From Astragalus membranaceus (lineage: Eukaryota > Streptophyta > Magnoliopsida > Fabales > Fabaceae): 64,000 nt of DNA. The stretch lies in assembly GCA_039519185.1 (NCBI GenBank), contig CM076854.1:16155192-16219191 (forward strand), written 5' to 3'. Numbering within the stretch: position 1 is the stretch's first letter; each line of letters begins with the position of its first letter. Shown here piece by piece: positions 55,423-64,000 of this stretch. Position numbers and translations under genes: made by a program. The notes under the pieces were generated by a model, which ran no database searches, was not told where the DNA came from, and saw only the letters and a list, made by a program, of their open reading frames with translations.

Positions 55423-56314
55423 ATGGCTTCATCGAGGGCTAGCGCAAGCGCAGCGATGTCCCTGGAGAAGATGAGCGTGGAGCAGTTAAAGGCGGTGAAG
55501 GAACAAGCCGATATAGAAGTGAATCTCCTCTAAGACAGCCTCACCAACATCGGCACCGCCACCACTCGCCTCGAGATCGCTTCCTCCGCCCTCAACGATC
55601 TCTCTCTCCGTCCTCACGGCAGCAAACTCCTCGTTCCCCTCACCGCCTCACTTTACGTTCCCGCCACTCTTCAAGATCCTCATCACGTCTTGGTTGACAT
55701 CGGAACCGGTTACTTCATTGAGGTAGGTCATTCTATCTCTTCCTTCTTCCTTAGATTTTTGCAGAGTAATTAGGGTTTGACATTTTTTATTTTCGTATTT
55801 AATTTAAATTTAAGTGTTTGTTGTTTTAATTGATGCCAAAAACAGAAAACCATGCCTGAAGGAAAAGATTATTGTGATCGCAAAATCAACTTACTCAAAT
55901 CAAACTTCGAGCAGCTTGTTGAAGTGAGTTTCCTGTTGCAACATTTGTTCTTACTGTGATTTTATATAAGTATACAACTAATTGTTTTCATGTGCCATGC
56001 GATTTCTATTGTGGTTATTCTTATGTGGAGAGTGATTATTCAAAGATGTATTGCTTTTTGTAACCCCGAATTGATTGATATCTTGTTTAGAAGATGATGA
56101 ACTAGGCAGTGCTTATCCCTTTTATTTTCAGCTAAATTGCGTTTACAATGAAATACTGGTTAAGAATAATTATTGCACTACTTTTTACCTTATACAGAAG
56201 ATAAATGAGCTTGTGTAACTATCAATGCAGGTTGCATCCAAAAAGAAAAATGTTGCAGATGATGCTGGGGTTATTTTGCAGGCAAAATTGAAGCAATTAG
56301 CATCTTCATCCTAA
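55423..56314 (+). pseudogene. PFD5: Captured prefoldin subunit 5 gene, three exons complete, one nonsense codon
   Basis: Exons 55423-55722, 55846-55923 and 56231-56314 have consensus GT-AG borders and join in phase to 153 codons, the size of plant prefoldin 5 (about 150). Residues include EKMSVEQLKAVKEQADIEVN, TRLEIASSALNDLSLRPHG, KLLVPLTASLYVPATL, HVLVDIGTGYFIE and EGKDYCDRKINLLKSNFEQL, covering both helices and the beta hairpin region. Prefoldin hands unfolded actin and tubulin to the chaperonin. The only defect seen is a TAA at 55531-55533 (codon 37), where the family has a Gln-type residue (one C-to-T change). Introns are kept, so capture was at DNA level. Exon 1 is more GC-rich than its surroundings. 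A short peptide or reinitiated product is conceivable, but a normal protein is not. Confidence 0.88.
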
Positions 56315-56744
56315 AAGTAGCTGGTATAGAATTCAATTGCTTTATTCCAATGCATTGTACCATAGAAAATTATAACCACTGGTGTTAGAGTTGGTGATGT
56401 TATATGTCGTTTTTATTAGAAGAACTCCCCTTTTGTTGTATATGAATTTAAGTACAATGTAATTTAGCTTTGAATGTATTTTGTACTTAAAGTGTAGAAT
56501 TCTTACTTAATGTGATGAATGTATTTAAAGTAGAATGTTCAGTCTGTTTGTTCTGTTTGTTGTTCTTTATTTTGTAATGTAATGAATTTTAGCTTTGAAT
56601 TATAGTAGAATGTGATGAATGACCAATAATGCTTAATGCTTGGTATAATCAGGGTGTATAGAATGTGATGAATTATAGTAGAATGTGATGAATTTCGTAT
56701 AACCATGGTGTATAGATTAAACCAAAACTTGAAAAAAAAAAACT
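56315..56744. other. Prefoldin 3' UTR-like sequence
   Basis: T-rich, with short direct repeats of 'gtagaatgtgatgaat' (56585-56695). Probably captured along with the gene. Confidence 0.5.
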
Positions 56745-57110
56745 TTTAAAGTCAGGCGCAATAATGCTTGACTTTAAATCATACTTACGAAGTCAGGCAA
56801 GAATAAATGCTTGACTTTAAATCATACTTACAAAGTCAGGCAAGAATAAATGCTTGACTTTAAAACAGACATTACGAAGTCAGGCGAAATAAATGCTTGA
56901 CTTTAAAACTGACTTACGAAGTCGGGCGAAATAAATGCTTGACTTTAAAACTGACTTACGAAGTCAGGCGAAATAAATGCTTGACCTTAAATCAGACTTA
57001 CGAAGTCAGGCTATCGCTTGACTTTAAAACTCCTGACATACAAAGTCGACTTAATAAAAGTCAAGCGGGCGCCTGACTTTAAATCCCCTTTTCGCCTGAC
57101 TTTAAATCCC
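56745..57110. repeat. CACTA-2 right subterminal tandem repeats
   Basis: About eight copies of a ~40-bp unit 'cgaagtcaggcgaaataaat' plus 'gcttgactttaaaactgact'. Longer and more regular than the left array. Confidence 0.9.
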
Positions 57111-57451
57111 TTTTTTGCACTGGTGTACCAAAAGAAAGAGGATTGAAAATGGAGTTGAATGGTACCAAGAATGCTTACATGCAAGAAGAATTGGTGTGGC
57201 TTCCTTCTCTCCCTTCCCTCTTCTCCTTCGCCCCTTCTCTTCTCTCTCTCTATTATTCTATTCTGAATTTTTTTTGGTTGCTGGATAGAGTGGCAAGAGA
57301 GTGGTTTCAGTTTGGTTAAGGCTGAGGTGTCTTTTAAAAGAAGGGAAATGTCCATTTTGCCCTCATGTACAATTCTCACTTAAATTCTCCTTTCTCTCAC
57401 TTCCACTTCTCCAATTTTATTCCTCTATAGTTCCAGCTGAATGGTTAGCCC

Positions 57452-58134
57452 TAGGGGTGTTCAAAACCGAACCAAACCAATGGAAAACTGCAAATCAAAC
57501 CAAACCAAATCGAAAACAGCAATAAACCGCTTCTTATTGGTTTAGTTCGGTTCTTTTCTTCATTGCACTGCGCGGTTTGGTTCGCAGTTTTGATTATAGA
57601 AACCGAACCAAACCAAACCAAACCAAACCGCAAGTAACACTAAGACTTATTGACTTACAACCTTCCTTACTAACTTACTAGCCCAAATGCAACTAAAACC
57701 CAACTCTCACTCACTTACTAGTCCAAATACAATTAATTCTTTGACTCACTTACAAACAATCTATATTGTTATGCTATATTTAAAAATTACAATAAAATAT
57801 TTAATTCAAATTCTTTTAAACATTGTCTTAACTATGTTAAAAGAATTAAAAGAGCGTAATTTATATACTACATATATTTGAGTAGATTTTTTCTTAAAGA
57901 TTTATGTTAGCCATTTTTTATGTTAGTTAATTTTAACTTCGTTTTAAATTATGTTTTGTCTTGGAAAAAACCGATCCAACCGAACCAATCCAAACCGCAT
58001 TAGTTTGGTTTGGTTTGGTTCGGTTTTATTTTAGGAAGCCAACCGAACCAAACCAAACCGCATATAGTTTTACCTTGCGGTTCGGTTCACTTTTTATCTC
58101 AAAACCGAGCCAAACCGCACCGCGAACACCCATA
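57452..58134. mobile_element. hAT-type non-autonomous element, 683 bp, 8-bp target duplication
   Basis: TIRs TAGGGGTGTTC / GAACACCCATA (10 of 11 match) with GTTAGCCC at 57444-57451 and 58135-58142. Subterminal runs of 'aaccgaaccaaacc' occur in both orientations. No transposase. It sits in the Tekay LTR outside CACTA-2. Confidence 0.9.
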
Positions 58135-58450
58135 GTTAGCCCTCAAGGATGGTAATAATGTTTTAATGAGCTGAGGGTTTAAAATTGTTGGAAAAGACCA
58201 AAATACCCTCGGCCCGTTAATTCATTCTAAACCGTTATTTTTGCCAAAGTTTTCTCTAACTCGTGCTCTAATCCCATGATTTATCCCTTATACGATGTTT
58301 TCTCGACTATTCCATATCAATGACGTGATTTATCTTTCATTCGAATAATAAATCACTCGAAACTTCCATAAATTGAATTTATCAAAAATTAGGGATGTTA
58401 CAATCACCCCAACTTTTAAAATTTTGTCCTCAAAATTGAAAAGACATACC

Positions 58451-59175
58451 TTAATGGAATAGATATAGGTATCGAGTCCGCATGTCATCTTCCAATTCCC
58501 AAGTAGCCTCTTCAGTCGAGAAGCCATCCCAAACCACTTTGACAATGGGAATAGTCCTTGTCCGCAGTGTCATCTCGCCACGCTCCAGGATATAACTAGG
58601 ATAAGGTTGGAATGATAGATCCGGTCGGAGATCAATCTTGTCAATACTCAGCGGCTGATTCGGAACGGGAACATATTTCCTCAATTGAGAGACATGGAAG
58701 ACATTATGAAGGTTTGATAAGGCCGGAGGCAAAGCTAGACGATAGGCAACTGGCGCTCGATGATTTGGAATGGCCCAACATATCGAGGACTAAGCTTCTT
58801 TGCTCACAAAGCGCTACCGGTACCTATGGTTGGGGAAACTCTTAAGAATACATGATCACCAACTTCGAATTCGAACGATCTCCTTCGATAGTCAGCGTAG
58901 CTCTTTTGCCGACTTTGAGCAACTTTCATTCTTTCTTGAATCAGTCATATCTTCTCAGTAGTTTCACGAACCACATCGGGTCCCAAAAATTTATTTTCAC
59001 CTACTTCCTACCAACACAATGGGGTTCTACACTTCCTCTCATATAGTGCTTCAAATGGTGTCATCCCAATACTGGAGTGGTAACTGTTGTTGTAGGCGAA
59101 CTCTACCAATGGAAGATGATCCTCCCATTTCCTTCCGCTATCTAGCACACATGCCCGAAGCATGTCCTCAAGAGT
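58451..59175 (-). pseudogene. Tekay-type pol, C-terminal integrase/chromodomain part, truncated
   Basis: On minus, from the right: DMLRACVLDSGRKWEDHLPL, VEFAYNNSYHSSIGMTPFEA (end of the integrase core), KSYADYRRRSFEFEVGDHVF, SPRYVGPFQII, LSNLHNVFHVSQLRKYVPVP, then EATWELEDDMRTRYLYLF at the end. These are the usual last blocks of Del/Tekay chromovirus polyprotein. Several stops and at least two frame changes. It is cut at 59175/59176 by the start of CACTA-3. It adjoins the polypurine tract and 3' LTR, confirming the minus orientation. Confidence 0.85.
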
Positions 59176-59198
59176 CACTACAACATTTGGACCCTACG

Positions 59199-59450
59199 GC
59201 AACGCCTAATTTTGCAACGCCAAAAAAACCGTTGCCTTAGACATCAATGGCAACGGTTTTTTGACCCCGTTGCTGATTCATTTTTTTTAAAATATTTTTA
59301 TTGGCAAAGGTTCAAAACTGTTGCCATATAGTCTATAGCAACGGTTTTTTGTTTAATCATTAGGCAACGGCTCATAAACGTTGCCATATGGTCTACGGCA
59401 ACGGTTTTTTGTTTTAGCTTTAGGCAACGGCTCATAAACGTTGCCATAGA
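59199..59450. repeat. CACTA-3 left subterminal repeats
   Basis: At least nine GGCAACGG/CCGTTGCC-type motifs in both orientations, including two near-identical ~60-bp copies of 'ggcaacggctcataaacgtt'. Confidence 0.88.
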
Positions 59451-60407
59451 GAAAATTATTAAAAAATAAAAAAAATAGAAAATCCATTCCTTTCTCTAAC
59501 CCACGATGCTAAATGTCCATTTAGTGAAACCAAAACACCCACTCTATTATGCGAATTCAGAATCCTTCGTTTTATCTCACAATTTTTTCTTCTCTCTGGC
59601 CGAACCCTAAGCGCCATTCTTCTTCTTCCTCACAGAACTTCTTCTTCTCTCTCGCAGAATCAACCAAAACCATGTTTCTTCCCTTCTTCCTCTTCGTCTG
59701 TTCTCTGCTCCATGCAGAAACCCAAAACCTTGCACAAACCTAAACCCTTTACGAACGACCTCACTCTCCCTCACCCTCTAACGCGTGACGACGACCAGTC
59801 CACCACCGCAGGCCACCACCATCTGCACTGCAACCCTTCACGCAATCCTTACCCTCACTCTTCATCTCTTCAACGGCCTTCTCTCGAACATCATCGCTGC
59901 CGCCACTTTTGTGTTGTCGTTCTGCCATCATCCGACCTCCGTTCGCTGCCCCACAACCACCAAACTTCTCTTCTCCATCGCGACAAAACCCAACAACATT
60001 ATTTTCTTAAAATGGGTTGATTTCGTAAGCCCTAAATTAAATCGGTGTCACTTTCTCTCTCAGATTCTCCATCCCCCCTCCTTCCCTTAAGCTTCCATAA
60101 CTTTCATAATCGGAAGATTAAACTTTAATTTTCCAGGAACATAGTTTCTCAATTTTTGTAATCTTTCATATTATTTTATTATAGATTTATAGTGTGACAA
60201 AATTAACTTACTAGTAATTGGTATTTACTGCTAATTGTTTTTTCATTTGTCTGAATTTTCAGGAATAAGTGAATAACAGGCTTCATTTTAGGTGAATTTC
60301 CTATTCATATTCATCACTTTGTTACTGTATTATTATTAGTTAATGAATTTTAGATTTCAATGGATACTCATAAGTGAAATGGTGTTTTTTGTTTTATTGT
60401 TTTCCAG
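59451..60407. other. CACTA-3 interior, UTR-like
   Basis: 59560-60090 is CT-rich and resembles a 5' UTR or a poorly conserved first exon (several short frames, none recognised). 60091-60407 is AT-rich. Confidence 0.4.
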
Positions 60408-60606
60408 CTATGGTTGGTACTTCACATTTATTCAAGGGTTTGTTTACCTATTTCTGATTTACCTCCAAGGTTTCACAAGCACGCAAATGGTGAACCCATG
60501 GAAAATTTATGTCAAACTTTTTGCTGTACTCATAGGTTCACATGACTTAACAAAAGGATCTTTGACTTTTCTTAATTACCCTGCACAAATCATGTTCAAA
60601 TCCACT
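60408..60606 (+). pseudogene. Captured UDP-galactose/UDP-glucose transporter (UAA family) exon
   Basis: After a TTTTCCAG acceptor it reads YGWYFTFIQGFVYLFLIYLQ, then MVNPWKIYVKLFAVLIGSHD and LTKGSLTFLNYPAQIMFKST. These are the N-terminal membrane segments of plant endomembrane UDP-sugar transporters of the UTR2 type (solute carrier 35B-like). The match stops at FKST (about 60606), where unrelated sequence replaces the expected continuation. Fragment only. Confidence 0.78.
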
Positions 60607-61256
60607 TCTTGTTCACACTTCACAGGTAAATTTGGAATAAAACAGTTCCTTTTCCTCACTACAATACTATACTTTTTCTTATCAGAAAGAAGAATAACTT
60701 TTTTCTTGTCCTTACAATGTGTATGGTGTGTTAGTCTTTGAAGCAATGGCCACATTCATAGGCCAAGTTTCTGTCATTTGAACAATGGGTTAGTGACCCA
60801 GATTCTGAGTTAAGGTGATGTTCTTTTGCTATTCTTTCATTTCATCTCTATTATTTCTTCTATTTTCATTTGATAAAGTTAGCTTCAACTAAAGACTTAG
60901 CAAGCCCCTGTTATTACAAGCCTTTTGATGCTTTTCTCATAGTGTCTTCAAATGAGTATACTGATATGATACAACAAAATCTTCATATGTTCCGGAGAGT
61001 TATTTCGATGATAAAGGAAGTTTGCTTTATTGAGTTGTCTATTCTAAGTCAAACAAATGTGCAGAAAGACAACAGCCCAAACAACATAATAAAGAGAGAT
61101 ATATGACAGCAAACAAAGCAGTGACTTTCAGTCACAGTTTCTTTAGTAATTATTTATCTTGATATTAAGTGCATCTTCTATTTATTTTTCGTAGAGCAAA
61201 TTTGATGACAGATTATGTCATGTGGCAATAATTTACCCTTGCGGTCTCTGTGGCAG
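60607..61256. other. CACTA-3 interior, nothing recognised
   Basis: A 78-codon frame at 60870 (ASTKDLASPCYYKPFDAFLI) could be another captured exon; not identified. Confidence 0.35.
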
Positions 61257-61378
61257 CTGTAATGACCAATACACTGAGTACATCAATGGCTACTCGTTCA
61301 AGACCATTAGCCACAGCTGCACATCACATATGCTTGCAAGTATGGTTATCTGTATCCCTCCTTGCAGATGCACAAGGC
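61257..61378 (+). pseudogene. Captured MATE efflux transporter (DTX) exon
   Basis: Follows a GGCAG acceptor. Reads TSMATRSRPLATAAHHICLQ then VWLSVSLLADAQG. This matches the MATE family block 'S-M-A-A-R-x-G-x-x-x-M-A-A-H-Q-I-C-x-Q-V-W-L' in the chloroplast/EDS5-like subgroup. MATE proteins export organic compounds with proton or sodium exchange. One exon only. Confidence 0.75.
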
Positions 61379-61599
61379 TTTAAGTTGTATGCTTTTGCAT
61401 CTACTGTTTCAAATTATGATGCACTCTCAGGCTGGTGGCTCCTTAGATTTACATTTAAATGTGGCTGGTGGCTCCTTAGATTTACATTTACCCTTGTAGA
61501 TCTAATGTGGCTGATATTGAATGTATAAAAGAGGAGTGATTTACATTTAAATTTCTTTTTTGGTTGTTGGCTTGTTGCTTAATCTAGTTCTTAGTTATA

Positions 61600-61905
61600 A
61601 TAAGTTCCCTGCCATTGCTCTTTGTGCTGTCTCTCCAATGAGATGTAATGATTCTCAGGTTTGTCTAAAAGTGACCATCAACGGCATGGAATATTTCTAT
61701 AAGGATCGTATTCATATCAAACCTTGTCGGTCGAAGGTGTATCACTTATGGCTTTTTCACATGCAAAACCAAAAATTCCATGCTGATCTGGACAAAGAAC
61801 TTATAGAAAATAAGTGGAACCATGTGGTGGTTCAATTTGGATCCACAACTCAAAAAAGCGGAATCCATGTTTTGAAAGAGATAAGTAGCTCATGTGCATT
61901 ACTCT
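61600..61905 (+). pseudogene. Captured TIR-NBS-LRR C-terminal (post-LRR, C-JID) fragment
   Basis: In frame with an ATG at 61560. Reads FPAIALCAVSPMRCNDSQVC, VTINGMEYFYKDRIHIKPCR, VYHLWLFHMQNQKFHADLD and LIENKWNHVVVQFGSTTQKS then GIHVLKE. This is the beta-sandwich domain found after the LRRs of legume TNL immune receptors, which helps recognise effectors. The TIR, NB-ARC and LRR parts are absent. After ISS the frame runs into two copies of 'ctctttaaaattcaactcgg' (61902-61960) and is no longer like the family. Confidence 0.78.
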
Positions 61906-63159
61906 TTAAAATTCAACTCGGAGTGATGTTAGTCTTACTCTTTAAAATTCAACTCGGAGTCATTCATTGCTCTAAAGCCTGGATTTTGATGTGGATAAAA
62001 GGGAATTACCATGCAGTTATTGTGTTGCATCCCTTCAAATATATATAGCTCATGGGCATTATTATGTTCACAGGATGTTAAGTAAGTATATCAATTATTT
62101 TACAGTGAATGTCTTAAAGTTTTCTTCTAATAGGATATTATTTTGTCCATTTTATCATATATTATCAAATCTCATTTCTCTTATAATAGAGATATCTATA
62201 ATCATGTAATAATTTAATTTTTATTACTTCAGCTTAAGACTAAATTCAGATTCTTTACATTAACTGCAGTTGCAGCTGTTCATAGCATGAATAAGTAGTA
62301 AAACTGAAATTGCAGTTGCAGCTGATGCATGAATAAGTAGTAGGTCTTTAAGATGATTATGTGTTGGTGTTTGAATGTTGTGGTTCTGAATGTAAGTTTT
62401 AATGTTTCTTACAGCATTGATTCTTAAGATGATTATGTATTGGTGTTTTTGGTCTATTTGTTGGCTTGCACAAAGAAACAAAAAAAAGCTTATGAAAGAA
62501 ATATTATGACATTTTACTATTGAATTTGGGATTACACATAATTGTTACTTTGTTTTACTTGTTTCTAATCGGTTATTGTTATTTGATTATTGGAGTTGCA
62601 GGTGTGTGGAGATCCTCTTGCATGTGCATCTCCATCTGGAAAGCTATTGAGGCAATGTTAACCTTATTGGTAAGTTCTTTTATCTCATTCTCATCTTCCA
62701 ATTGTCCGGTTTGTATTGTTCCTCACTTGAATTATAACTTGTTTCATTTGATTTTTGATTGTTTCGTATTTTTTTTCCCATATAGCTTATAAAACAATAT
62801 ATAAAACCAATACATCATCCACTCTCACTTCCTCACTTTTTCAGCTTATAATATTAATAATCTATTTTTGCTTCTTTCTTTCTTGTGAGTTACTTATTCC
62901 CTTCATACCTATGAATCAATGGTTTGTCTTTTATGCTCTTGTAAACTTGCTTTTGTATTATTAAATATAAATATTATGAGAATAAGAATATATTGCTTTT
63001 TTATGTGAGAAATTTGATTCTCTTCAGAATTTGTTACATATGTTTCCTTTTATGTGCAAACATTATTACATCACATTACATTCTGTTTTGATTTTTCTTT
63101 TATATAATTCTGGAATTCTTGTTAATTTCAATTTCAATTAAACAACTTGTGAACAGAAA
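61906..63159. other. CACTA-3 interior, AT-rich
   Basis: A ~45-bp direct repeat around 'ctttaaaattcaactcggag' at 61902-61965. A ~70-bp region with 'gaataagtagta' repeats at 62285-62345. 62597-62670 may be another exon (CGDPLACASPSGKLLRQ, GT donor after TTGG). No assignment. Confidence 0.4.
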
Positions 63160-63995
63160 ATGTGGTTATCTAAGGACTCATGTTGTGTTTCTCTGCTTCA
63201 ACTGTTCTCATTGGCCTGCCTTGTCTTCCAAGTGCATGCTGTTGACCTCAGTACCACTCTAATTGTGAATATGCATATTGCAATTCCTCATTGTTATTGT
63301 TTCTTGATTGAATAATGATGTTTATTTGGCCTTTAGATTTATCTAATTAGGCTTATGAGTTATGAGAATAAAGTCTGTTGTGCGAGTTGTCAAGCAAACT
63401 TGTCTTATTTGTTAAACAAGATTCACTTCAAGTTTAACAAAAACTTTGCATCAGTTATACACGATAAACCTCAATTTGGCTGATAAAAGTGCAATGCTAT
63501 TTGAATTCAGAAATGCCTTTCACCATTTTCCATTAAAGAGACATTACTTTTGTCAGCAGATTAATAAATAGCTTTGTTTTGTCATAATCGCTTTCACTTG
63601 CACTATCATAATTTTGAAGCAATTAACTTTTGCAGGCTGTGAACTTTGGTGCCAGCTTTGTGAATCTCAAGATTTATTTTGATGGATTGGACCAAAATTC
63701 ATTGTAGTCATCTGGGTCAACAAAGATTGTGCTAACATCTGCAAATGTAATGGATAAGAATTCCTTCTCACAGCCAAAGAAGGTACCCTCAATCTTTCCA
63801 AATTTCTTTTGTTATAATGTCAGCTTGTTCTCCCCCATGTTTTAACGTTTGTTTTTAACGTGGCTACAGGTGGTTCCAATCCAGAATCTACTTCAGAGTG
63901 TTGGGTTGAACCTGAATGTCACACTCCCACCATATTCATTCACATCACTTGATTTGTTGAAACAATCCAGTAATCTGAAGAAGACAGGAAGCTAG
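63160..63995 (+). pseudogene. Captured alpha-L-arabinofuranosidase (GH51), 5' and 3' exons joined by an internal deletion
   Basis: The first part, ATG 63160 to about 63275, reads MWLSKDSCCVSLLQLFSLAC then LVFQVHAVDLSTTLIVN, a signal peptide and mature start like plant GH51 enzymes. The catalytic middle (several hundred residues) is missing. The last exons 63636-63782 (AVNFGASFVNLKIYFDGLDQ, SSGSTKIVLTSANVMDKN) and 63870-63995 (VVPIQNLLQSVGLNLNVTLP, YSFTSLDLLKQ) match the C-terminal beta domain, with GT-AG borders and the natural stop (63993-63995). A premature TAG lies at 63705-63707. The normal enzyme removes arabinose from cell-wall polysaccharides; this copy has no active site. Confidence 0.82.
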
Positions 63996-64000
63996 ATGGA

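Larger units (their letters stand above)
51779..57125 (+). mobile_element. CACTA-2: gene-capturing (Pack-CACTA) transposon, 5347 bp, target duplication TAC
   Basis: Left end CACTAGTGCAAAAATGAG (51779); right end, inverted, CACCAGTGCAAAAAAGGG (57125). TAC flanks both sides (51776-51778, 57126-57128). Subterminal motifs 'aagtcaggcg' / 'cgcctgactt' occur in both orientations at 51815-52062 and 56748-57110, the transposase-binding type of array. No transposase is encoded. Between the arrays lie exons, with introns retained, of at least four unrelated host genes, all on the plus strand: an unidentified gene (52392), oligoribonuclease (53425), DnaJ (53767) and prefoldin subunit 5 (55423). A copied piece of Tekay LTR and flank (54132-54715) is also present. 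Confidence 0.9.
49923..58402 (-). mobile_element. 3' LTR of a Tekay-type Ty3/gypsy element, interrupted by CACTA-2 and a hAT element
   Basis: On minus it starts TGTAACATCCCTAATTTTTG (58402) directly after the polypurine tract AAAAGTTGGGGTGAT (58417-58403). It ends GGGTGTTACG at 49923 (CA mutated to CG). Landmarks: 'ctcactgagatatg' / 'ttatctcaccct' (about 50345-50320 on minus), as in the solo LTR 23129-24812. Without the two insertions (51779-57125, 57452-58134) it is about 2.4 kb. Pol remnants adjoin at 58451. The 5' LTR is not in the window. Confidence 0.8.
59176..64000 (+). mobile_element. CACTA-3: gene-capturing CACTA, right end outside the window
   Basis: Begins CACTACAACATTTGG at 59176, inside Tekay pol (candidate duplication AGT, 59173-59175). 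It is followed by a subterminal array of 'ggcaacgg' / 'ccgttgcc' motifs (59199-59450). Beyond it lie plus-strand exon fragments of unrelated host genes: UDP-sugar transporter (60408), MATE (61257), TNL C-terminal domain (61600) and alpha-L-arabinofuranosidase (63160 onward). No transposase is seen. Only one terminus is visible, so the extent to the right is inferred. Confidence 0.7.

Noticed and set aside
55423..56314. Functional prefoldin 5 gene
   Set aside because: An in-frame TAA at codon 37 and its position between CACTA subterminal arrays.

Overview
The window is plant nuclear DNA from a repeat-rich euchromatic or pericentromeric region. It is AT-rich, with GT-AG introns and nested LTR retrotransposons, CACTA transposons, Helitrons, tRNA-derived SINEs and a TRIM. 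The mix of Ogre/Tat-type LTRs (with their 'tacgtaggagcggg' U5 signatures), Tekay- and Reina-type gypsy elements and a SIRE-like copia element points to a papilionoid legume. That taxonomic call is inference; I cannot name the species. Very little is single-copy gene: one F-box gene (47121-48269, minus) is the only host gene that looks intact.

Layout. 1-3178: 5' part of a minus-strand Ty1/copia element (gag, primer site, 2.0-kb LTR) inserted into the 3' internal region of an Ogre/Tat-type gypsy element (3179-5248), whose 3' LTR is 5249-9179. 9367-10340: non-autonomous Helitron. 10730-10864: SINE with a 13-bp target duplication. 11480-20564: decayed Reina-like chromovirus whose 3' LTR is split by a 3.6-kb Ogre-type solo LTR (16388-20003, duplication TACCT). 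20752 to about 40109: a minus-oriented Helitron with its 3' hairpin/CTAG end at the left and RPA-like exons at 39.0-39.7 kb. It is split by a 15.9-kb CACTA element (22951-38841, duplication TAC). That CACTA holds two solo LTRs, a foldback TIR element, a TRIM, a LINE-like retroposon, a second SINE and a gag-only (TR-GAG) retrotransposon with hairpin-forming tandem repeats.

40.8-46 kb carries scattered minus-strand exon-like fragments, including a kinesin motor exon present twice and a one-helix-protein-like fragment. The F-box gene follows. 49923-58402 is the 3' LTR of a Tekay-type element. It is split by a second CACTA (51779-57125, duplication TAC) that has captured pieces of oligoribonuclease, a DnaJ protein and a whole three-exon prefoldin subunit 5 gene. 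It is also split by a hAT-type element (57452-58134). Tekay pol remnants run to 59175, where a third CACTA begins. This one carries fragments of a UDP-sugar transporter, a MATE transporter, a TIR-NBS-LRR C-terminal domain and alpha-L-arabinofuranosidase, and it runs off the right edge.

Most notable signals: (1) about 0.65 kb of U3 enhancer plus core promoter (CATGCATG block, AATCGATT array, TATA box) is shared, in the same element-relative orientation, by the copia LTR and one of the three Ogre-type LTRs; (2) two independent gene-capturing CACTA elements lie close together; (3) a 584-bp duplicate of the Tekay LTR/flank junction lies inside the CACTA nested in that same LTR; (4) the Reina 3' LTR runs on through the primer site and gag leader and then rejoins the LTR end.
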